Shown here: positions 59,842-64,000 of the stretch, one piece after another
How the letters are laid out: every line of letters starts with the position of its first letter
Position numbering within the stretch: the stretch's first letter is position 1
Source: Myxococcales bacterium
GTDB lineage: Bacteria; Myxococcota; Polyangia; Nannocystales; Nannocystaceae
Direction: 5' to 3'
Assembly: GCA_016793465.1 (NCBI GenBank)
Contig: JAEUJW010000034.1
Coordinates: 17,407 to 81,406, forward strand
Length of the DNA stretch: 64,000 bases
Made by a program: the position numbers and the translations under genes
Notes under the pieces: model-generated
Seen by the model: the letters and a program-made list of their open reading frames with translations, nothing else
What the model was told of the DNA's origin: nothing
Database searches by the model: none

Positions 59842-61626
59842 TCACTGGGGTTCTTGCACGCCGCAGTCGTCGACCTCGCTCGGCACGCAGCCCTCGCAGT
59901 CCCAGCGGAAGTTGTCGATGATCGCCAGGGTCGCCAGCGCCGTGTCGCCCATGTCGGCGAGGAAGAACCCCATCTCGACGTTGGCGCCGGGCTGCACGCC
60001 GCCCTTGGCGGTGAACCAGTCGGAGCAGGCGTGCTGCTCGAAGCCGGTGCCGTTGAGCTGCGGCTCGTTGAAGGTGTAGCCCGGGCCGTCGTAGTACGGG
60101 TCGAGCGCCGTGATCGTCAGCGGCAGGCCCTTCATCGCGTCGTTGGGGTCGGGGATGAAGGTGATGTTGCCGGTGTACGCGTCGACCGGCGGGTCGGCGT
60201 TGGGGTCGTCCGGCGTCGGGTCTGTCTGCCACACGATCAGCAGGTCGTTGAAGGTGGTGTTGACGTACACCGGCCACTCCGCCGAGCAGAACACGAAGTC
60301 GAACTTGTAGCCGTAGGTGCCCGCGGGCACCGTCATGTTGAACTTGAAGAACAGCTTGTCGTTGGGGTTCTGGCCGCCGAGGGTCCACTGGGCCTGGATG
60401 GTGTCGGAGCAGTCGTTGACGCCGTCGCAGCCCATGAACGGGGTCCCGCCGGCGCCGTTGTTGCTGCCGACCTGCTGGTGCAGCGGCAGCGGCAGGCTGT
60501 TGGGGTCGTCGGGGTTGCCGTTCTCGCCCTTGCCGCCCTGGGAGTTGTTGCCCTCGAGCACGATGCCCTGGTTGTTCGGCGGGTTGATCGTGCCGGTGCT
60601 GACCATGAGGAACGAGCCGCCCTCGCGCGGGCTGTAGAGCAGCTGGTCCGGGGTCGCCGGGTCCATGTCGTGGTCGTAGGTGTACGAGCCGAAGCCCTTG
60701 GCCACCTGCCAGGCCGCCGCGCCCGGCGAGTCGAACGTGAAGTTCGAGACCATCACCGAGTTGGCCGGCTGGTCGTTGCAGATGCCCATCGCCTTGTGCG
60801 CGTTGGTCTTGTCGTTCTTGTCGGCGAGGTTGATGTTCCCGTCGCAGACCACGTAGTCGGCCGGGGCCTGGCACGACGGCGGCACGAACACGGTGCAGTC
60901 GTTCTTGCAGAAGTCGTTGGGCCCGCCGTCGACCTGGTTGCCGTCGTCGCACTGCTCGCCGCTCTCGAGCACGCCGTTGCCGCACTCCGGCGGGGTCTCG
61001 GTGCAGTCGGGCTCGCAGCCGTCGCCGGGGTCCTGGTTGCCGTCGTCGCAGACCTCGGGGTCCTGCACGGTGCCGTCGCCGCACACCTGCGGCGGCGTCG
61101 CGACCTGGCAGTCGGCGCTGCACTCGTCGCCGTCCATGGTGTTGCCGTCGTCGCAGACCTCGCCGAGCTGGACCGAGCCGTCGCCGCACACCGCCGTGAC
61201 CGTGCAGTTGGCCTCGCAGCCGTCGCCGTCGTCCTGGTTGCCGTCGTCGCACTCCTCGGTGCCCTCGACGTCGCCGTCGCCGCACACCGGCATCGGCGGC
61301 GCCGTCGTCGACGTGTCGGGCTCGGTCGCGTCGGTCGGGTCGGTGTCCGTGTCGGTCACCACGAGCCCGGTCGTGTCGGTGGTCTCGCCGGTCGTCGGCG
61401 CCGTGTCGCTCGTCGCGCCCATGGTGCCGCCGGTGTCCTGCGACTCGGTCGGCGACGAAGGGTCGCCCGAGGGGTCGCCCGAGGGGTCGCCCGAGGTCTG
61501 CGGGGAGGTCGTGGTCTGACCGTCGGTGCCCCCGGCGGTGCCGCCGCCGTCGTCGCCGCAGGCCGCGAGGGCGAGGCTACAGAGCCCGAGACAGGCCAAT
61601 CCCTGAACGTAATGCATGCGCGTCAT
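59842..61626 (-). CDS. choice-of-anchor L / DUF4215 lipoprotein, copy 2
   Basis: 594 aa. The ATG at 61626 is chosen because AGGAG lies 6 nt upstream and copy 1 has the same arrangement; the frame is open 11 codons further. Signal YVQGLACLGLCSLALAAC, lipobox Cys, then a Thr/Asp/Gly linker. Four DUF4215 repeats (CGDGDVEGTEECDDGNQDDG, CGDGSVQLGEVCDDGNTMDG and others), then choice-of-anchor L with SFLMVSTGTINPPNNQG, FDFVFCSAEWPVYVNTTFND and FFLADMGDTALATLAIIDNF. Closest in design to copies 1 and 3. Paralogous tandem expansion is clear. Confidence 0.88.
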   Translation of the reverse strand: MTRMHYVQGLACLGLCSLALAACGDDGGGTAGGTDGQTTTSPQTSGDPSGDPSGDPSSPTESQDTGGTMGATSDTAPTTGETTDTTGLVVTDTDTDPTDATEPDTSTTAPPMPVCGDGDVEGTEECDDGNQDDGDGCEANCTVTAVCGDGSVQLGEVCDDGNTMDGDECSADCQVATPPQVCGDGTVQDPEVCDDGNQDPGDGCEPDCTETPPECGNGVLESGEQCDDGNQVDGGPNDFCKNDCTVFVPPSCQAPADYVVCDGNINLADKNDKTNAHKAMGICNDQPANSVMVSNFTFDSPGAAAWQVAKGFGSYTYDHDMDPATPDQLLYSPREGGSFLMVSTGTINPPNNQGIVLEGNNSQGGKGENGNPDDPNSLPLPLHQQVGSNNGAGGTPFMGCDGVNDCSDTIQAQWTLGGQNPNDKLFFKFNMTVPAGTYGYKFDFVFCSAEWPVYVNTTFNDLLIVWQTDPTPDDPNADPPVDAYTGNITFIPDPNDAMKGLPLTITALDPYYDGPGYTFNEPQLNGTGFEQHACSDWFTAKGGVQPGANVEMGFFLADMGDTALATLAIIDNFRWDCEGCVPSEVDDCGVQEPQ

Positions 61627-61648
61627 CAGCATCTCCTGAGTATTCGCC

Positions 61649-61659
61649 GATACTGGCAC
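61649..61659 (-). promoter_or_regulatory. upstream motif GTGCCAGTATC, copy 2
   Basis: 23-33 nt before the start of copy 2; a diverged form of TGTGCGAGCATC found before copies 1 and 3. Confidence 0.35.
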
Positions 61660-61732
61660 GATGTAGGCGCCGCGCCCAGACCTACTCGTGGAGATGCGGC
61701 GATCCCCGCACGCGCGCGCGAATAGTCGCCCT

Positions 61733-61787
61733 GACGCGACGACAGGGCGCCCCGCCGGCGAGCCGGAGGGCGCCCTGTCGTCGCGTC
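61733..61787 (-). terminator. 20-bp perfect-stem hairpin after choice-of-anchor gene 3
   Basis: GACGCGACGACAGGGCGCCC - 15 nt - exact reverse complement. It begins 23 nt after the stop of copy 3. It is the longest perfect inverted repeat seen in the window. No T-tract. Confidence 0.7.
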
Positions 61788-61810
61788 GGCTCGACGCGCC
61801 GGTGGTTCGA

Positions 61811-63589
<1,779 letters not shown>

Positions 63590-63620
63590 CACCATCTCCA
63601 GGGGCCCATCACCCACAAAC

Positions 63621-63632
63621 GATGCTCGCACA
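63621..63632 (-). promoter_or_regulatory. upstream motif TGTGCGAGCATC, copy 3
   Basis: 32-43 nt before the start of copy 3, identical to the 12-mer before copy 1. A partial second copy (TGTGCGAGCGCG) lies about 20 nt further upstream. Confidence 0.45.
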
Positions 63633-63780
63633 CCCCAACGCGCTCGCACAGCCGAGCCGCGAGACGCGCGTCACAAATCGGCTGTCGCGGCGGAGTTTGC
63701 GGCCGTCGCCCCGCGAGTCGCCGCAAGCCGTGCACGACGCGGCGCGGCGCAGCGACGTCAGCGAGCACGCGAATGTGACA

Positions 63781-63813
63781 GCGCCCCGGTCGGCCGGTCG
63801 GCCGCCGGGGCGC
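63781..63813 (-). terminator. hairpin after choice-of-anchor gene 4
   Basis: GCGCCCCGG - 15 nt - CCGGGGCGC, a perfect 9-bp stem, 50 nt beyond the stop of the partial gene. Confidence 0.55.
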
Positions 63814-63863
63814 ACGGTGAGCGCGTGTGTGGCCCGCGGCTCACGGCCGGCGGGCCGCGGCGC

Positions 63864-64000
63864 TCACTGCGGCTCCTGCACGCCGCAGTCGTCGACCTCG
63901 CTGGGCACGCAGCCCTCGCAGTCCCAGCGGAAGTTGTCGATCAGGGCGGTGGTCGTCCAGATCGTGTCGGTCATGTCGGCGATGTAGAAGCCGATCGTGA
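63864..64000 (-). CDS. choice-of-anchor L protein, copy 4, C-terminal end only
   Basis: About 45 codons inside the window. The reading TIGFYIADMTDTIWTTTAL followed by IDNFRWDCEGCVPSEVDDCG and VQEPQ matches the C-terminus of copies 1-3 closely, so this is a fourth tandem paralogue. The rest lies beyond the right edge, and the array may continue there. Confidence 0.85.
   Translation of the reverse strand, partial: TIGFYIADMTDTIWTTTALIDNFRWDCEGCVPSEVDDCGVQEPQ

Overview
The window is very GC-rich DNA whose third codon positions are almost all G or C, with many GTG starts. The gene content points to a myxobacterium (Myxococcota), probably in or near the Nannocystaceae. Indicators are MYXO-CTERM-like C-termini, DUF4215 (Myxococcus cysteine-rich) repeats on choice-of-anchor L proteins, a DUF1552/DUF1592 pair, a giant pseudokinase-AAA-GAF-hybrid histidine kinase and many lipoproteins of unknown role. 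This placement is inferred from gene families; no rRNA or other marker is present. No tRNA, rRNA, IS element, prophage or CRISPR array was seen.

Layout. 1-2.6 kb (minus): a zinc-ribbon membrane protein followed by two ketoacyl-synthase genes, the second cut by the window edge. 2.7-5.7 kb: an ankyrin-repeat protein converging on a DUF4388 protein. 5.8-10.1 kb (minus): a small unknown ORF, yicC, gmk and a RelA/SpoT homologue with an intact hydrolase and a divergent synthetase. 10.3-15.4 kb: a family-5 solute-binding lipoprotein, a lipoprotein, two tandem Cys-rich small proteins and a polytopic membrane protein. 15.5-18 kb: crtI-crtB. 18.1-21.5 kb (minus): the DUF1592-DUF1552 pair. 21.8-27.8 kb (minus): a tightly overlapping operon of PilZ protein, sigma-28-like factor, 17-residue-repeat ORF, small bitopic protein, Hsp70, J-like protein and membrane protein. 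28-33.9 kb: a lipoprotein, a HEAT-like protein, a GST remnant, pfkA, a CocE/NonD hydrolase and small membrane or exported proteins. 33.9-34.4 kb: a non-coding repeat-rich segment. 34.4-44.5 kb: two membrane proteins, lon, a large lipoprotein, a PqqB-like metallohydrolase and aat. 44.6-51.6 kb: an alpha-glucan module (glgP, GH15, GH13). 51.7-57.7 kb: the giant sensor kinase. 57.8-64 kb (minus): four tandem paralogous choice-of-anchor L/DUF4215 surface proteins, each complete one preceded by a related upstream motif and each of the four followed by a hairpin.

How genes work together. yicC-gmk-rel links RNA turnover, guanylate supply and (p)ppGpp. CrtI and CrtB give desaturated carotenoids from geranylgeranyl-PP. 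The GH13 and GH15 enzymes would degrade external alpha-glucans, glgP would phosphorolyse internal ones and pfkA would feed glycolysis. The Hsp70 operon is the best candidate for an undescribed system.

Two window-wide patterns stand out. First, a family of about 16-20 bp palindromes (consensus RCCTGTCC-NNNN-GGMCAGGY) lies both between genes and in frame inside rel, crtI, a lipoprotein gene and the sensor kinase. Second, many genes have a TANNNT-like box only 6-10 nt before the start codon, which suggests frequent leaderless transcripts.
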